A stretch of DNA of 64,000 nucleotides from Desulfosporosinus sp049943955 (GCF_049943955.1 NZ_JBNFTW010000004.1:186001-250000), one strand, 5' to 3'. Counted from the first letter of the stretch, positions 51,484 to 61,351 are shown. The notes: generated from the letters alone by a model not told the origin. Translations and numbers: made by a program.

Positions 51484-51740
51484 GTACGCCCGTTTGGACA
51501 TTAACTCTCGTGAGGTAAAAGTCCCAAAATGGGGTAAGATACAGTAACTGTAGCCTAACGAAAGGGTGTCTGTCATGAGGAGAATCTGAAGGTGGTGGGC
51601 GGCAAACCTTCGTCACCACGCCGCATGCGTTTTGCTAAGTTTAGACATAACGCCTTGATAAAGCCTAACCAGCAGTCAAGTGCTGAGTCCGTGTTTGGTG
51701 TTACCGGTTGGTGGCTCCTCTATGGGGAGTTTTGGGGTGA
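51484..51740 (+). mobile_element. Group II intron 5' fragment (domain I), no intron protein
   Basis: Starting at GTACGCCCG (51484), the sequence follows bacterial group II intron domain I in order: TTAACTCTCGTGAGGT, AAGTCC, GGGTAAGATACAGTAACTG, GGGTGTCTGTC, GAGAATCTGAAGG, GGGCGGCAAACC and CACCACG (about 51650). Homology fades after about 51660. No reverse transcriptase/maturase gene and no domain V/VI hairpin follow, so the element is a dead remnant. It begins 9 bases after a terminator hairpin. The right boundary is uncertain. Confidence 0.7.
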
Positions 51741-51749
51741 AAATTAGCG

Positions 51750-51772
51750 GAGCGTATTAGACGCTCTTTTTG
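51750..51772 (+). terminator. Terminator hairpin beyond the intron fragment
   Basis: GAGCGT (51750-51755), ATTAG, ACGCTC (51761-51766), then TTTTT. Its arms echo the GAGCGT/ACGCTC core of the hairpin at 51452. Confidence 0.75.
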
Positions 51773-51874
51773 CGCTCTTATTGCAGGAAATAAAGGATAT
51801 TTGTGGAACTAATTCAATATTTGATTGTATCGTGTAGCATAACGTCGGAAAGTCGGGTCTGTATGAATAAGTAA

Positions 51875-52042
51875 TATAATGATAATTTAGAAAATCAGCG
51901 GCCGATAGCAACTGTGTCGGACTATCTCTGTGTTAGTCGTAAGACAGTCCCGCAATGGATTTAGAAAAATAGGTATGCTCGGGCGACAGCGGAAGTTCAA
52001 AATTTCCGAGGTAATGAGTGGATTTGTTCCGTTGGAGAGTGA
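51875..52042 (+). pseudogene. Broken excisionase-like helix-turn-helix gene
   Basis: One frame reads ...IATVSDYLCVSRKTVPQWI, then TAG (51962-51964), then KNRYARATAEVQNFRGNEWI and TGA at 52040. This follows the pattern of small MerR-type/excisionase HTH proteins (xEYLxVSRxTVxxWI ... W.F). There is no in-frame start and one internal stop, so it is a relic. It lies just before the four-gene operon. Confidence 0.5.
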
Positions 52043-52109
52043 TAAACCAAGCAATCAATAACATGCTGCATATTCTCCAAAATTTCTTGCGAAAGGAGCA
52101 ATTGTAAGA

Positions 52110-53549
52110 ATGCATAAGGCGTATGATACAATTCTTCAGTCTGAGGTGTCTGCGGTTTTAGCCGCCAAAAATTGCGGGTTTGAACCGTATCGTTATGAGT
52201 GCGCCTGTTGTGGAGAAGAAGTATATATCGCCGCAGCTTTTAGCACCAGCGTAGAGGCTCATTTTAGACACCGTAATGGAAACAACGATGTAGAATGTGA
52301 AAATTATCTTGGACAATATGGAGCGATAAGTACAGATTCTCGTTCAAGAAGAAGTAAACGCGAAAGAGTGGAATTTTACTATAGTAACATAAGCAAGACT
52401 TTTAGTATAGGGTTGCGGTTTAGCGCAGAAGAAATTAAAAGCTATGAGCAGGAGAATGTTGATTTCGAGATTAGAACTAAGGATTCAGCTATACCGTTCT
52501 ATTCCGTATCGATTAATAGCAGTCACTTTTCGCCGGATGTTACCACACTTGTTCCCTTGAACGATTTCTCATTTAGTTACTGTTTATCCAATACTCTTGG
52601 CGGCATTAAACGGAAATATGATTTTATAAAGCCTGGAAACAGCACCCCTACCTTTTTCAAGTTACAAGGAAACGATAGCGATTTCAAAGCCAAATTAGTA
52701 CGTAGTACTGTTTTGTTTACTAATATTCAATATTTCGTTATCTTTCAAAACCATTATTCAACACCACGAGATATTGAACTTCCAGACGAGATACTGGTAA
52801 ACGAGACGGTACGCTTTGAGTCGATGGGCTATAAATTCTTAGGTAAGACTTTATCAATACGGAAAAAGACAGCCCGCTCAGATGAGATATTAAACTCTTG
52901 GGGATATCAATTAGAATCCTCTGAGTCTCTCACCCTTCTATGGCCTCCCGCGCCAATAGTTAATGAAGTTAGTATAATAACGTCAGATGAAGCATTTGTG
53001 TTTACAAGTTTTGAATTGCAAGCACACGGGAACATCAATGTCGAACCGACGGACATTTTCGAAGTTAATCATGGCATTTCCAGAATATTAGTTAAGCCAA
53101 AAACTAAAATATTTAAGAAAAACACGGAGATTGTCATTGACAAGGTTGAAAAACCGATTGGTAACTATAGCTTTCTTACTCAATCTAAAAGCATAGCAAT
53201 TAAATTTGCTATACCTAATGACGGCGATTCATACTTTTTATTCAATCGTTTTGGGGTTACTCCTTTGAACGTTGGGCAAGTGGTTTTACTGACTCCCAAA
53301 AGTGAAATAAGACGATATAATTTAGGCTACCTTATTGGTTGCTTTTATCCTGACCTAAATAAGCAGTTAGTTGGTGAAGCATTGCTTGAAGATATTCTCA
53401 AGCACTGCAAGCGCACGGAAGCACTTGACTTAAATGTGTTCGCTTCGCTTGAAATGAGTAATGTTGCTTTACGTTATATTGATAAATGTACGGATTCAAA
53501 TTCAATTAATGTGGTAGCCAAACAACGCATCATGGAGGGTTTGATATGA
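52110..53549 (+). CDS. Unknown island protein with CoiA-like N-terminal zinc module (operon gene 1)
   Basis: A 479-residue protein. Residues about 20-75 resemble the N-terminal part of competence protein CoiA: YECACCGEEVYIAAAF with a CxxC pair, then VEAHFRHRNGNNDVECENY with His/Cys residues that could complete a zinc site. The remaining 400 residues are mixed beta-rich sequence with no family that I recognise, and no nuclease motif was seen. ATG 52110 has AAAGGAG about 11 bases upstream. Its stop overlaps the next gene's ATG (ATGA), the first link of a tightly coupled four-gene operon ending in a giant helicase. It may recognise DNA or a phage component; this is inference. Confidence 0.65.
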   Translation: MHKAYDTILQSEVSAVLAAKNCGFEPYRYECACCGEEVYIAAAFSTSVEAHFRHRNGNNDVECENYLGQYGAISTDSRSRRSKRERVEFYYSNISKTFSIGLRFSAEEIKSYEQENVDFEIRTKDSAIPFYSVSINSSHFSPDVTTLVPLNDFSFSYCLSNTLGGIKRKYDFIKPGNSTPTFFKLQGNDSDFKAKLVRSTVLFTNIQYFVIFQNHYSTPRDIELPDEILVNETVRFESMGYKFLGKTLSIRKKTARSDEILNSWGYQLESSESLTLLWPPAPIVNEVSIITSDEAFVFTSFELQAHGNINVEPTDIFEVNHGISRILVKPKTKIFKKNTEIVIDKVEKPIGNYSFLTQSKSIAIKFAIPNDGDSYFLFNRFGVTPLNVGQVVLLTPKSEIRRYNLGYLIGCFYPDLNKQLVGEALLEDILKHCKRTEALDLNVFASLEMSNVALRYIDKCTDSNSINVVAKQRIMEGLI

Positions 53550-55132
53550 GTTACCTTCCTCAATTAATTGAAGACGAAATAAACTATATCTGTTCGATTA
53601 TTCCCTATCAGGATAAAATAAGGTATTTCAATAAGAACGCAAAAGAGTTCAATAAAATTCGTCCAGGCTTTAGAGCCAAATCAATTTCTGAAGCTGAGGC
53701 AACTCGGTTGCTCATCAGTAATATTAGCAAACACTTTATTTCTGATTTCATTGAGAAAAAGATTGATATATGGCTTACTCAGATAAAGGATCACTATAAT
53801 GAAAGAATGCATGATGGAGAAAGTCACATCATTGCACTATTACACACATTACCGTACAGCGTCTTCGATGACAATATTAAGCTGTATTTCAAACTTGTTG
53901 GCGAAGAGCTTTTGGCAGAACACGTTGAAATTTTAGGCGAAGCTGTTTGGTCTATCAAGGAAGCTGACGGCGAACAAGCTAAACTTCATGAAGAAATAAA
54001 AGTCAAGGATTCTACAATAGTAAAACTTCAGTCAGAGCTAAATGCACAAAAATACGCGTTGAACAAAAGTATGGATAAATTAAAAAATAATGCATGGGAT
54101 ATTGACGCTCTCAAAAGAAAAGTTGCTGAACTTGAAAAAATCCAAATTGCAGCTCAGATAGATAAACAAAAAATTGAATCCCTCGTAATCGAAATTCAGG
54201 CATATGAGGAAAAAACAAAACGGCTTAGAAAAGAATTGTCTGAGACAAAAAACAATAGTCGGAAACTCGAAAAGCAGATTAGGGCGGAGTTGGAAAAACA
54301 GCAAGCGATAAAAGTAACCGTAGAACAATCTGGAAAAAATGCAAAATGTCCTAATGATATGGATGAGTTTAAGGACTATCTGGGATATAACTTTGAAAAT
54401 ATTGGTATGTCTACTGGTGCTGAATATTATCATCTGTTGACAACACATTTGGGCAAAATTCTGTTTCAAGGGATTCCAATTATCGTCAATCGCGAAACAG
54501 GATTAAACATTATGAAGTGCGTGGCAAACACGATAATCGGGCAATCAAATGTTAATACGTTTGTTTTTAACAATAGCGTTTCGACTCATGAAGTCGAACG
54601 TTTCCTATCATCTAGCGGACGTATTATTTGCTTGGATAATTTCATCGGGAATTTCAACGAAACAGAATTGTTGCCTTCTCTTGAAAAGCATAGAGATAAA
54701 ATCATTTTCATAACCGTTGCATATGATAGGACAATTCACTACATATCACAAGAGTTTTTGAGGTACTGCCATTATCTTAACGTCAATCGGATCAAGGCGT
54801 TATCTATCAATGCAACTTTAACCGAAGATCCTTCAAAAATAGCGGAAATTGACTATGAACCTCGATGGAATAAGGTGGAAAACAGATACTCAACTATTCT
54901 AAGAGAAATATTGCAAGAATTAGGCTTTCCTCAAAGTTTGATTGAGCTAAAATGCGTCGCTATATTTGATGAGCAAGATTTAATTCAAATGCTCGCATTT
55001 GATATCTTGCCATATTGTACAGATGTATTACAGATTAACCCTTATAACACATCCGAGCGATTAATTAAATATGCTGGGAATGCCGGAAGATGCCTGTATA
55101 AAAAACTGTTCGTGGGGTGGTTTGCACTATGA
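53546..55132 (+). CDS. Unknown coiled-coil protein with a degenerate AAA-like C-terminal domain (operon gene 2)
   Basis: A 528-residue protein. The N-terminal 145 residues are helical, followed by a coiled coil (about 147-256, with LQSELNAQKYALNKSMDKLK and EEKTKRLRKELSETKNN). The C-terminal half (about 265-525) has the rhythm of an AAA+ domain such as those of McrB-like proteins: FQGIPIIVNRETGLNIMKCV where a P-loop would be, then RIICLDNFIGNFNETELLPSL where Walker B would be, then KIIFITVAYDRT as a sensor-like strand. The Gly-Lys-Ser/Thr and Asp-Glu residues are missing, so ATP hydrolysis is unlikely. It overlaps both neighbours by 4 bases. Confidence 0.6.
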   Translation: MSYLPQLIEDEINYICSIIPYQDKIRYFNKNAKEFNKIRPGFRAKSISEAEATRLLISNISKHFISDFIEKKIDIWLTQIKDHYNERMHDGESHIIALLHTLPYSVFDDNIKLYFKLVGEELLAEHVEILGEAVWSIKEADGEQAKLHEEIKVKDSTIVKLQSELNAQKYALNKSMDKLKNNAWDIDALKRKVAELEKIQIAAQIDKQKIESLVIEIQAYEEKTKRLRKELSETKNNSRKLEKQIRAELEKQQAIKVTVEQSGKNAKCPNDMDEFKDYLGYNFENIGMSTGAEYYHLLTTHLGKILFQGIPIIVNRETGLNIMKCVANTIIGQSNVNTFVFNNSVSTHEVERFLSSSGRIICLDNFIGNFNETELLPSLEKHRDKIIFITVAYDRTIHYISQEFLRYCHYLNVNRIKALSINATLTEDPSKIAEIDYEPRWNKVENRYSTILREILQELGFPQSLIELKCVAIFDEQDLIQMLAFDILPYCTDVLQINPYNTSERLIKYAGNAGRCLYKKLFVGWFAL

Positions 55133-56133
55133 ACCATTTTTTATCCGCTATGTCAATGGATATGGGCATTGGTCGTTACCAAGGCGAATCTGATGACTCT
55201 TTTATTTTTCGGCTTTGTTATTCAGCGTTAGGGCAATGGTGCTTACGGACAGCCCAAAGCTCATTGGACGGAATCGTCGGAACAACCAAGCACAATCAAA
55301 CAATTGTATTGAATGAATTGCTGCAGCGCTATAATGAGCTGTTCCCGGGCATTGCCGCTATGTTCATAGATAAAAGCAATCAGATTAGTCTTCCGGTTCA
55401 TATGCGGCGGGTGTATGAACAAACAGGTTATCTTTTAACTGATAAGGAAAATCGGAGTCAATTAGTTAATTTTGGTAGAAGCATTCAAGTAGGAAATTCT
55501 TCTCTGTTCTTTGGTGTTCCTAATACAGCTTACACTGTAAATGGACTTGGCGTATTTTCAATCCCAACATCGTACAAGTCCTCAGTACGTGAGTTCCTGA
55601 TAAGAGACGAGTTAACCTGTGAGGAGTATTTTCAGTCACGATACGACGTTTTAGATTTTTATGAAAAAGATATAAATGTTGACGAAATGGAATTTTTCAA
55701 CCCGCTATCGGATAATGTTCCCTCTTTGTCTTGGTCTAAGAAAATTGAGACGGATTGCTCGGTAGCTAGAAAAAGCGAACTGGGTCCGTTTTATAGAGTG
55801 ATGCGAGAATCTGACACCTCACTTTTATTCGCAGATGAACCCGTTGAACCACAAAACGATAGCTTAATCTCGTATGAATTTAGGCGGCTGTATTTTGCGC
55901 TAAAAGCCCACTACCACAATCCTTTAAAGGCCAAAGTTATAAAGCAAGATGCGGAGTATTCCAAAATCAAAATTGGCGGGTACTTACCAAACCGAGAATA
56001 CTATTACCTATTGCTCTTGTCTTGGCCAGTAAATAACGCTTTTGACAAAGTCAGCTTTCTACTAAAAAATGACTTCGTTCCGGTAGTTAACGACGTACTA
56101 AACAGTATCGGAATCGAAGTAAAAGGAGAGTAG
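55129..56133 (+). CDS. Unknown island protein (operon gene 3)
   Basis: A 334-residue soluble protein that I do not recognise. Segments such as FIFRLCYSALGQWCLRTAQS, NELLQRYNELFPGIAAMF, RRVYEQTGYLLTDKENRSQL and REYYYLLLLSWPVNNAFDKV suggest an alpha/beta protein without TM segments or an obvious catalytic motif. ATG 55129 overlaps the upstream TGA (ATGA) and has GGGGTGG before it; a GTG 12 bases higher is inside that site. The helicase gene starts 4 bases after its stop. Fixed position next to a DEAH/DUF1998 helicase suggests it is a subunit or adaptor of that helicase (inference). Confidence 0.6.
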   Translation: MNHFLSAMSMDMGIGRYQGESDDSFIFRLCYSALGQWCLRTAQSSLDGIVGTTKHNQTIVLNELLQRYNELFPGIAAMFIDKSNQISLPVHMRRVYEQTGYLLTDKENRSQLVNFGRSIQVGNSSLFFGVPNTAYTVNGLGVFSIPTSYKSSVREFLIRDELTCEEYFQSRYDVLDFYEKDINVDEMEFFNPLSDNVPSLSWSKKIETDCSVARKSELGPFYRVMRESDTSLLFADEPVEPQNDSLISYEFRRLYFALKAHYHNPLKAKVIKQDAEYSKIKIGGYLPNREYYYLLLLSWPVNNAFDKVSFLLKNDFVPVVNDVLNSIGIEVKGE

Positions 56134-56137
56134 GCTA

Positions 56138-59100
56138 ATGCATAATTCAAATAGTGTTCAACAATACTATCAGGCAATCCGTGACAGATTGAAGAACTAT
56201 ATAAAATCCGATTATTTAGCTAATAGTGAAACTCTTCTTCTTTATGTCGATGATATTCTGGGAGAGCTTTGCTCTGAGCATACAAATATCGCTCGAGAGC
56301 CATACATCGAAACTTCTGCATCCTATAAAAAAGTCCCCGATGGAATCAAAAACTTGCAGCGCATTGAGCAGGGCGTGAAAGAATCGTTACTGAAGCTTGT
56401 TAAGGAAAACCTCGGCATATTCTCCAACCCGTTTGAACACCAAGTTAAAGCACTGGAGTGTTTTTCCTCCGGGAAAGATTTGTTTGTTTCCACGGGCACA
56501 GGTTCTGGTAAAACGGAGTGCTTTCTTTGGCCAATTATAGCCAAGTGCTTTGATGAAGCCCAAAAACACCCTGCTTTTTTCAATAAGGAGGCCGTGAGAA
56601 CTCTAATCATTTATCCTATGAACGCCCTTGTGTCAGACCAACTAGCAAGATTTAGAAAAATTATTGGGAGCGATAAATTTCGAGAGATTTTCACGACAGA
56701 CACCCACGCTACCCGCATTCCTCATTTCGGAATGTACACCGGCAGAACGCCTTATTCTGGTGATGCAAAGCCAGCAAGCAGCCGTGAATTGGCGGCGACA
56801 TTCCGCGAAAATTATTTGATTGACGAAAATGCCGATGATGAAATTCGGAAGCGGCAAACTAATAATGTAAATGGGCTTAAGAGCATCAACAAATACCCTG
56901 CGCGATTCGGCGAAAACGGACTTCAAAATTTTATTGAGAACTTAGAAAAGAATATCCATAAGCCTACACCGTATGACGCTGAACTTATCACGCGATTTGA
57001 AATGCAGGTATGTCCTCCAGATATTTTGATTACAAACTACTCCATGTTGGAGTATATGCTTATGCGCCAACGTGAAGCAAACATATGGGACAAAACAAAG
57101 CAATGGCTTGATGAATCCGCCGATAATAAACTCCTTATCGTCTTGGATGAAGCTCATATGTATCGTGGCTCCGCCGGCGGAGAAATTGCGCTATTGTTAG
57201 AACGCCTGTTCTATCGGTTGGGAATAACGATTGATAAGGTTCAGTTTATCCTCACAACTGCAAGTATGCCTCAAAACGAGCAGGAAGCGATTAACGCTTT
57301 TTACGCTGGTCTTACGAGAAAAGATCCGTCTTCTTGTGAATTCTTGTTCGGACAAAAGGAAGCTGTACCGGATGAATTGGAGGTAAAAACTGATATTGAT
57401 GCATTAGCATCGATTGGTTCTGATCAAGTACAAGGCGATGATATAGCTATCAGAATCAAGGATTTTGCCAAAACTGTTTTTCATTGCAACTTGCTCAATG
57501 ATATTAACCCGAGTCAAGCACAAGAGTGGCTCTATGATAATCTTCCGAAATATCAAGCGTTTGTTTTGCTGAACAAATTTTGCCGTGATGGCGCAAAATC
57601 ATATAGTGAGATTAAGAATAAGCTATTTGGAGAGAGTGCAAATGCTGAAAAAGCACTTGACGCTTTACTGGCATTGGTTTCTCTTGCCGCCAAGAACGGA
57701 AATATCCTTTTCCCAGTACGTCTTCATATGTTTTTGCGAGGCTTGCAAGGTCTTTATGCATGTTCAAATCCGAAATGCAGCTGTGCAAAATATTCAGAAG
57801 GCGAAAAGCTTCCCTTAGGTAAGGTTATCTCTATCCCAAAACATAAGTGCGATTGCGGCGGTCGAATCTACGAACTTGTCAATCATATAAAATGTGGGGC
57901 TTTATATTTAAAAGTTTATATTCGGAAAATCGATGGACAGCCGTATTGGTATGTCTTTCCTGAGCGTGGGCTGAACGGGGATACAAATTCTCTCGACGAG
58001 ATGCTTCTTTATGTGGTCCCCAAAAACTATCAAAAAAGAAAGAATGACAATATTGGTGCGCTTGACCCCTTAACGGGCAAACTGTATACATCTCCACAAA
58101 ACGATGAGAATCTGCTGACTGTCATATACAATGATAAATTCGATGTTAAGAACCACTCATATACTTTTAGTGTTTGCCCGAAATGCAAGAAGCCTATGCC
58201 TCTTAAAAAGCCAGTCGATTTGGCTACCAAGGGCAATATCCCATTCTATAATCTGACGAAGGCTCAATTCGAATTGCAGCCAGCTAAGTCAGGATTACTA
58301 ATCAATCAAGGAAAAAAGGTCTTGCTGTTTTCCGATTCTCGGCAGAACGCAGCAAAACTTGCACGAGATTTGTCAAAGTCTTCTGACGCAGATGCTTTTC
58401 GGCAGGCGGTTATGCTTGCGTCACTTCTCTTACAAACCGACGGCAAAGAACACTCCTTATCGGATTTGTATCCGGCGTTTTTAGACGTTTGCTTACAAAA
58501 CAAGCTTATTTTTTTCAGTGGAACAAGTAAAGAAAAATTAGAGAATGATAAACGCCTCTTCAAAGATAAAAAATACAGAACTGAAAGGCGCGGAAGAACT
58601 TTAGACTATGCTTTGTTAGCTCAGGAATTTCGATCGTTGCCAGATGACTATTACGAACAGTTGCTGACGTTCTTTACAGAAAGCCCTCGTTCATTCAAAG
58701 ATATAGGTATTGGCTTTTTAGCCCCCATTACTTCAATTCTTGAAGACTGCGTATATGATTTAGAAGATGACGGCGTCACGATTGATCATGGTACTCTTTA
58801 TCAATTGCTAGTCCTGTTATTCTGGGATGTTATGGATGACAGTGCCGCTCTTGGGGAAATAATTCCAGATGATGTCAGGAAGGGGCTGCCTGGAAGAAGC
58901 AAAAGTTCGTCTTTTGGTTTGAGCTTCGACTTTTTAACAGCGTTGGATAAGGGACTTATTCAGCGGACCCTGGAATTATTGAATATCAATAATATTATGA
59001 TGGCAAAAATCGTAAATAAAGTACGGGATTTATTCTTTGCTTCCGCCTCAAACAACTCTTACTATATAAAATTATCTGCGGTAAAAGTCGAATTTGCTAA

Positions 59101-61348
59101 TCAAGACTTCACTTGGTATCGCTGCGTTAAGTGCGGAAAATTATCTCCATTTAAAATTGGAGATTATTGCGGAGCTTGTTTTGACTCTGCCGATGTCGTG
59201 GAGATTAGTAAGGAGGATTTGTCTCGCTTTGACTTTTGGCGGATACCTGTTCTCAATGCCTTGAAAAAACTTGAAAGCATACATACGATTGACACGGAAG
59301 AGCACACGGCACAACTCTCCCATAAAGAAACTAGAAGCGATACTTGGAGCCGCACAGAAAAATATGAAATGCGCTTCCAAGATATTAACGCGGGGGAAAA
59401 CGGCGAGGATGCCATTGATGTTTTGAGTTGTACGACAACTATGGAAGTAGGTATTGATATCGGTTCTTTGACCGCTGTCGGGCTTCGCAACATACCTCCT
59501 ATGAGAGAGAACTATCAACAGCGCGCAGGGCGGGCTGGGCGTAAAAATGCCGGCATTTCTACCATTGTTACGTATGCTTCAGGGGGAACACACGATAGCC
59601 ATTACTTTTCACATCCTGATGAAATGATTTCCGGCTCGCCGCGCAAACCGTGGATTGACAGAGACAACCCAAAAATCAGGCAACGCCATATCAATATGTT
59701 GGCGTTGAACGGGTTTATGTCTACCTCCGATATGAAAACCCAATTTGACGGCATCATTGATATTGGCATAATTTCATTCTGCGAAAAATTCGGCGAAAAC
59801 TTCAAAGCATATGCAGAGTCTATGGACTTGTCGACAGATGTTACTGTTTCACAATTCCGCGATATAAGACAAAACGTCTTAGCTGAAGGCAAACGCAATG
59901 AGTTTATTAACAATGACAAAGAAACACCTGCTTTTGATGTCTTTTATCGCGAAGGGTTTATACCGTCATACTCATTCCCGAAGAATGTTGTAAGGTTTTA
60001 TGTTGAGAAAGAATCTGAGCGCGGCAAAAACGCACCACGTGATATTCAATATGCCCCCGAGAGAGACATCGCCGTAGCGCTCAGTGAGTATGCTCCAGGC
60101 AGGTTCGTTACGATTGACAAAAAAATATATAAAAGCGGCGGTATATATACAAATCTACGTCCAAGAGGCTTCGAACAAAACCAAGCCGAATACTATTTTC
60201 AGAACAAAGACCATTATAACGACATTTACATCTGTACCGAATGCAATTGGTTTGGCATTGATCAAGAGGAATTTCCTAAAACACAATGCCCATATTGCGG
60301 CGCATCAATAGACCATAGAAAGATGTTGCGCCCATGGGGATTTTCTCCTGTTAGAGGGGATGAGGTTAAGTTCGAGGATGAAGACGAACAGTATACCTAT
60401 ACTGAGGCACCTTTCTATTCTTATGTTCCATCAGACACAAGAATGGTTAAACATGGTCAAAGTAATATTCGTTATGCAAATCTCTCAGACAGAAAAGTCT
60501 TGACTGTTAATATGGGAAAGAGCAAGAATGGTTTTAACGTTTGCCAAAAGTGCGGAGGTGCTGAGGTTGCAGGTGATAAGAACAATGGAAATTTCTTATT
60601 TTCACAACCCTACCATGATAATCATCCTTTATGTCGCCACGAAGGAACGGTAGCTACCAATATTTTTTTAGGATATGAATTTTTAACGGACATGTTCATG
60701 TTGGATATTTCATATGATTCTAAAAAACTTGTAAGTAACGGCAATGCAGAAGAAAAGAGCATACTACGAGCGGCGGTTACGACGCTGCACGAGGTATTTA
60801 AGAAAGCTGTTTCACTTGTTCTTGACATAGATTACAACGAAATAAGTGGGGGGTGGCGTCCAAGAATCAAGTGCGATGGTGACTCGCACATTGAAATGTT
60901 CTTCTATGACAATCTCACCAGCGGTGCAGGTTATTCATCGTTAATTGGTTCGATTCTTGATAAAGTGCTTGAGAGAGCCCGAAAAATCCTTTCAGAATGC
61001 GAGTGTTCACGCACCTGCAAAAACTGTCTTGATAATTTTTGGAATCAGAGAAATCACCAATTCTTTGACAGACATTTGGGGCTTCAGCTTCTTAACTATG
61101 CTGAGTTTGGACAGTTTCCAGATGATTACAGCATCGGCGAGCAACGAGCGTTTATTGTTCCGTTGCGAAAACTAATTGAAGAAGATAAGGATAGCCCTAA
61201 CCCTGATACCACAATTTTTGAGGTTATACCGGCTATTCGAAAGAAGCCTGAGGACACGAGCAAGAAGATTTACTTGAACCCCTATGATTTGACTGATTGG
61301 TTGCCTAACTCCTTTTTGACATATCGAAATTTATTAAGCAAGAGGTAG
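56138..61348 (+). CDS. Giant DEAH-box helicase with DUF1998/MZB-type C-terminus (operon gene 4)
   Basis: A 1736-residue superfamily 2 helicase. HQVKALECFSSGKDLFVSTG leads to Walker A TGTGSGKTE (about residues 118-126), IIYPMNALVSDQ (motif Ia), ILITNYSMLEYML (about 292-304), the DEAH box VLDEAHMYRG (about 334-343), TTASMPQ (motif III), LLFSDSRQNAAKLA (about 729-742), TTMEVGIDIGSL (about 1100-1111) and motif VI QQRAGRAGR (about 1127-1135). Several CxxC pairs (about 545-585, 685, 995-1015, 1367-1390, 1470) are probable zinc ribbons, and CECSRTCKNCLDNFWNQ (about 1617-1633) marks the MrfA/DUF1998-type end. The layout resembles helicases of Druantia and DISARM-like systems. AAAGGAG precedes ATG 56138. 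Confidence 0.85.
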   Translation: MHNSNSVQQYYQAIRDRLKNYIKSDYLANSETLLLYVDDILGELCSEHTNIAREPYIETSASYKKVPDGIKNLQRIEQGVKESLLKLVKENLGIFSNPFEHQVKALECFSSGKDLFVSTGTGSGKTECFLWPIIAKCFDEAQKHPAFFNKEAVRTLIIYPMNALVSDQLARFRKIIGSDKFREIFTTDTHATRIPHFGMYTGRTPYSGDAKPASSRELAATFRENYLIDENADDEIRKRQTNNVNGLKSINKYPARFGENGLQNFIENLEKNIHKPTPYDAELITRFEMQVCPPDILITNYSMLEYMLMRQREANIWDKTKQWLDESADNKLLIVLDEAHMYRGSAGGEIALLLERLFYRLGITIDKVQFILTTASMPQNEQEAINAFYAGLTRKDPSSCEFLFGQKEAVPDELEVKTDIDALASIGSDQVQGDDIAIRIKDFAKTVFHCNLLNDINPSQAQEWLYDNLPKYQAFVLLNKFCRDGAKSYSEIKNKLFGESANAEKALDALLALVSLAAKNGNILFPVRLHMFLRGLQGLYACSNPKCSCAKYSEGEKLPLGKVISIPKHKCDCGGRIYELVNHIKCGALYLKVYIRKIDGQPYWYVFPERGLNGDTNSLDEMLLYVVPKNYQKRKNDNIGALDPLTGKLYTSPQNDENLLTVIYNDKFDVKNHSYTFSVCPKCKKPMPLKKPVDLATKGNIPFYNLTKAQFELQPAKSGLLINQGKKVLLFSDSRQNAAKLARDLSKSSDADAFRQAVMLASLLLQTDGKEHSLSDLYPAFLDVCLQNKLIFFSGTSKEKLENDKRLFKDKKYRTERRGRTLDYALLAQEFRSLPDDYYEQLLTFFTESPRSFKDIGIGFLAPITSILEDCVYDLEDDGVTIDHGTLYQLLVLLFWDVMDDSAALGEIIPDDVRKGLPGRSKSSSFGLSFDFLTALDKGLIQRTLELLNINNIMMAKIVNKVRDLFFASASNNSYYIKLSAVKVEFANQDFTWYRCVKCGKLSPFKIGDYCGACFDSADVVEISKEDLSRFDFWRIPVLNALKKLESIHTIDTEEHTAQLSHKETRSDTWSRTEKYEMRFQDINAGENGEDAIDVLSCTTTMEVGIDIGSLTAVGLRNIPPMRENYQQRAGRAGRKNAGISTIVTYASGGTHDSHYFSHPDEMISGSPRKPWIDRDNPKIRQRHINMLALNGFMSTSDMKTQFDGIIDIGIISFCEKFGENFKAYAESMDLSTDVTVSQFRDIRQNVLAEGKRNEFINNDKETPAFDVFYREGFIPSYSFPKNVVRFYVEKESERGKNAPRDIQYAPERDIAVALSEYAPGRFVTIDKKIYKSGGIYTNLRPRGFEQNQAEYYFQNKDHYNDIYICTECNWFGIDQEEFPKTQCPYCGASIDHRKMLRPWGFSPVRGDEVKFEDEDEQYTYTEAPFYSYVPSDTRMVKHGQSNIRYANLSDRKVLTVNMGKSKNGFNVCQKCGGAEVAGDKNNGNFLFSQPYHDNHPLCRHEGTVATNIFLGYEFLTDMFMLDISYDSKKLVSNGNAEEKSILRAAVTTLHEVFKKAVSLVLDIDYNEISGGWRPRIKCDGDSHIEMFFYDNLTSGAGYSSLIGSILDKVLERARKILSECECSRTCKNCLDNFWNQRNHQFFDRHLGLQLLNYAEFGQFPDDYSIGEQRAFIVPLRKLIEEDKDSPNPDTTIFEVIPAIRKKPEDTSKKIYLNPYDLTDWLPNSFLTYRNLLSKR

Positions 61349-61351
61349 AAA

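Noticed and set aside
51484..51740. Class C (terminator-targeting) assignment of the intron fragment
   Set aside because: The position fits, but the domain I sequence does not clearly belong to class C and domain V is missing.
52110..61348. Calling the operon DISARM or Druantia
   Set aside because: Only the helicase resembles those systems. The expected partners (DrmB, PLD protein, DruA/DruH types, cytosine methylase) are not seen, so naming it would go beyond the evidence.
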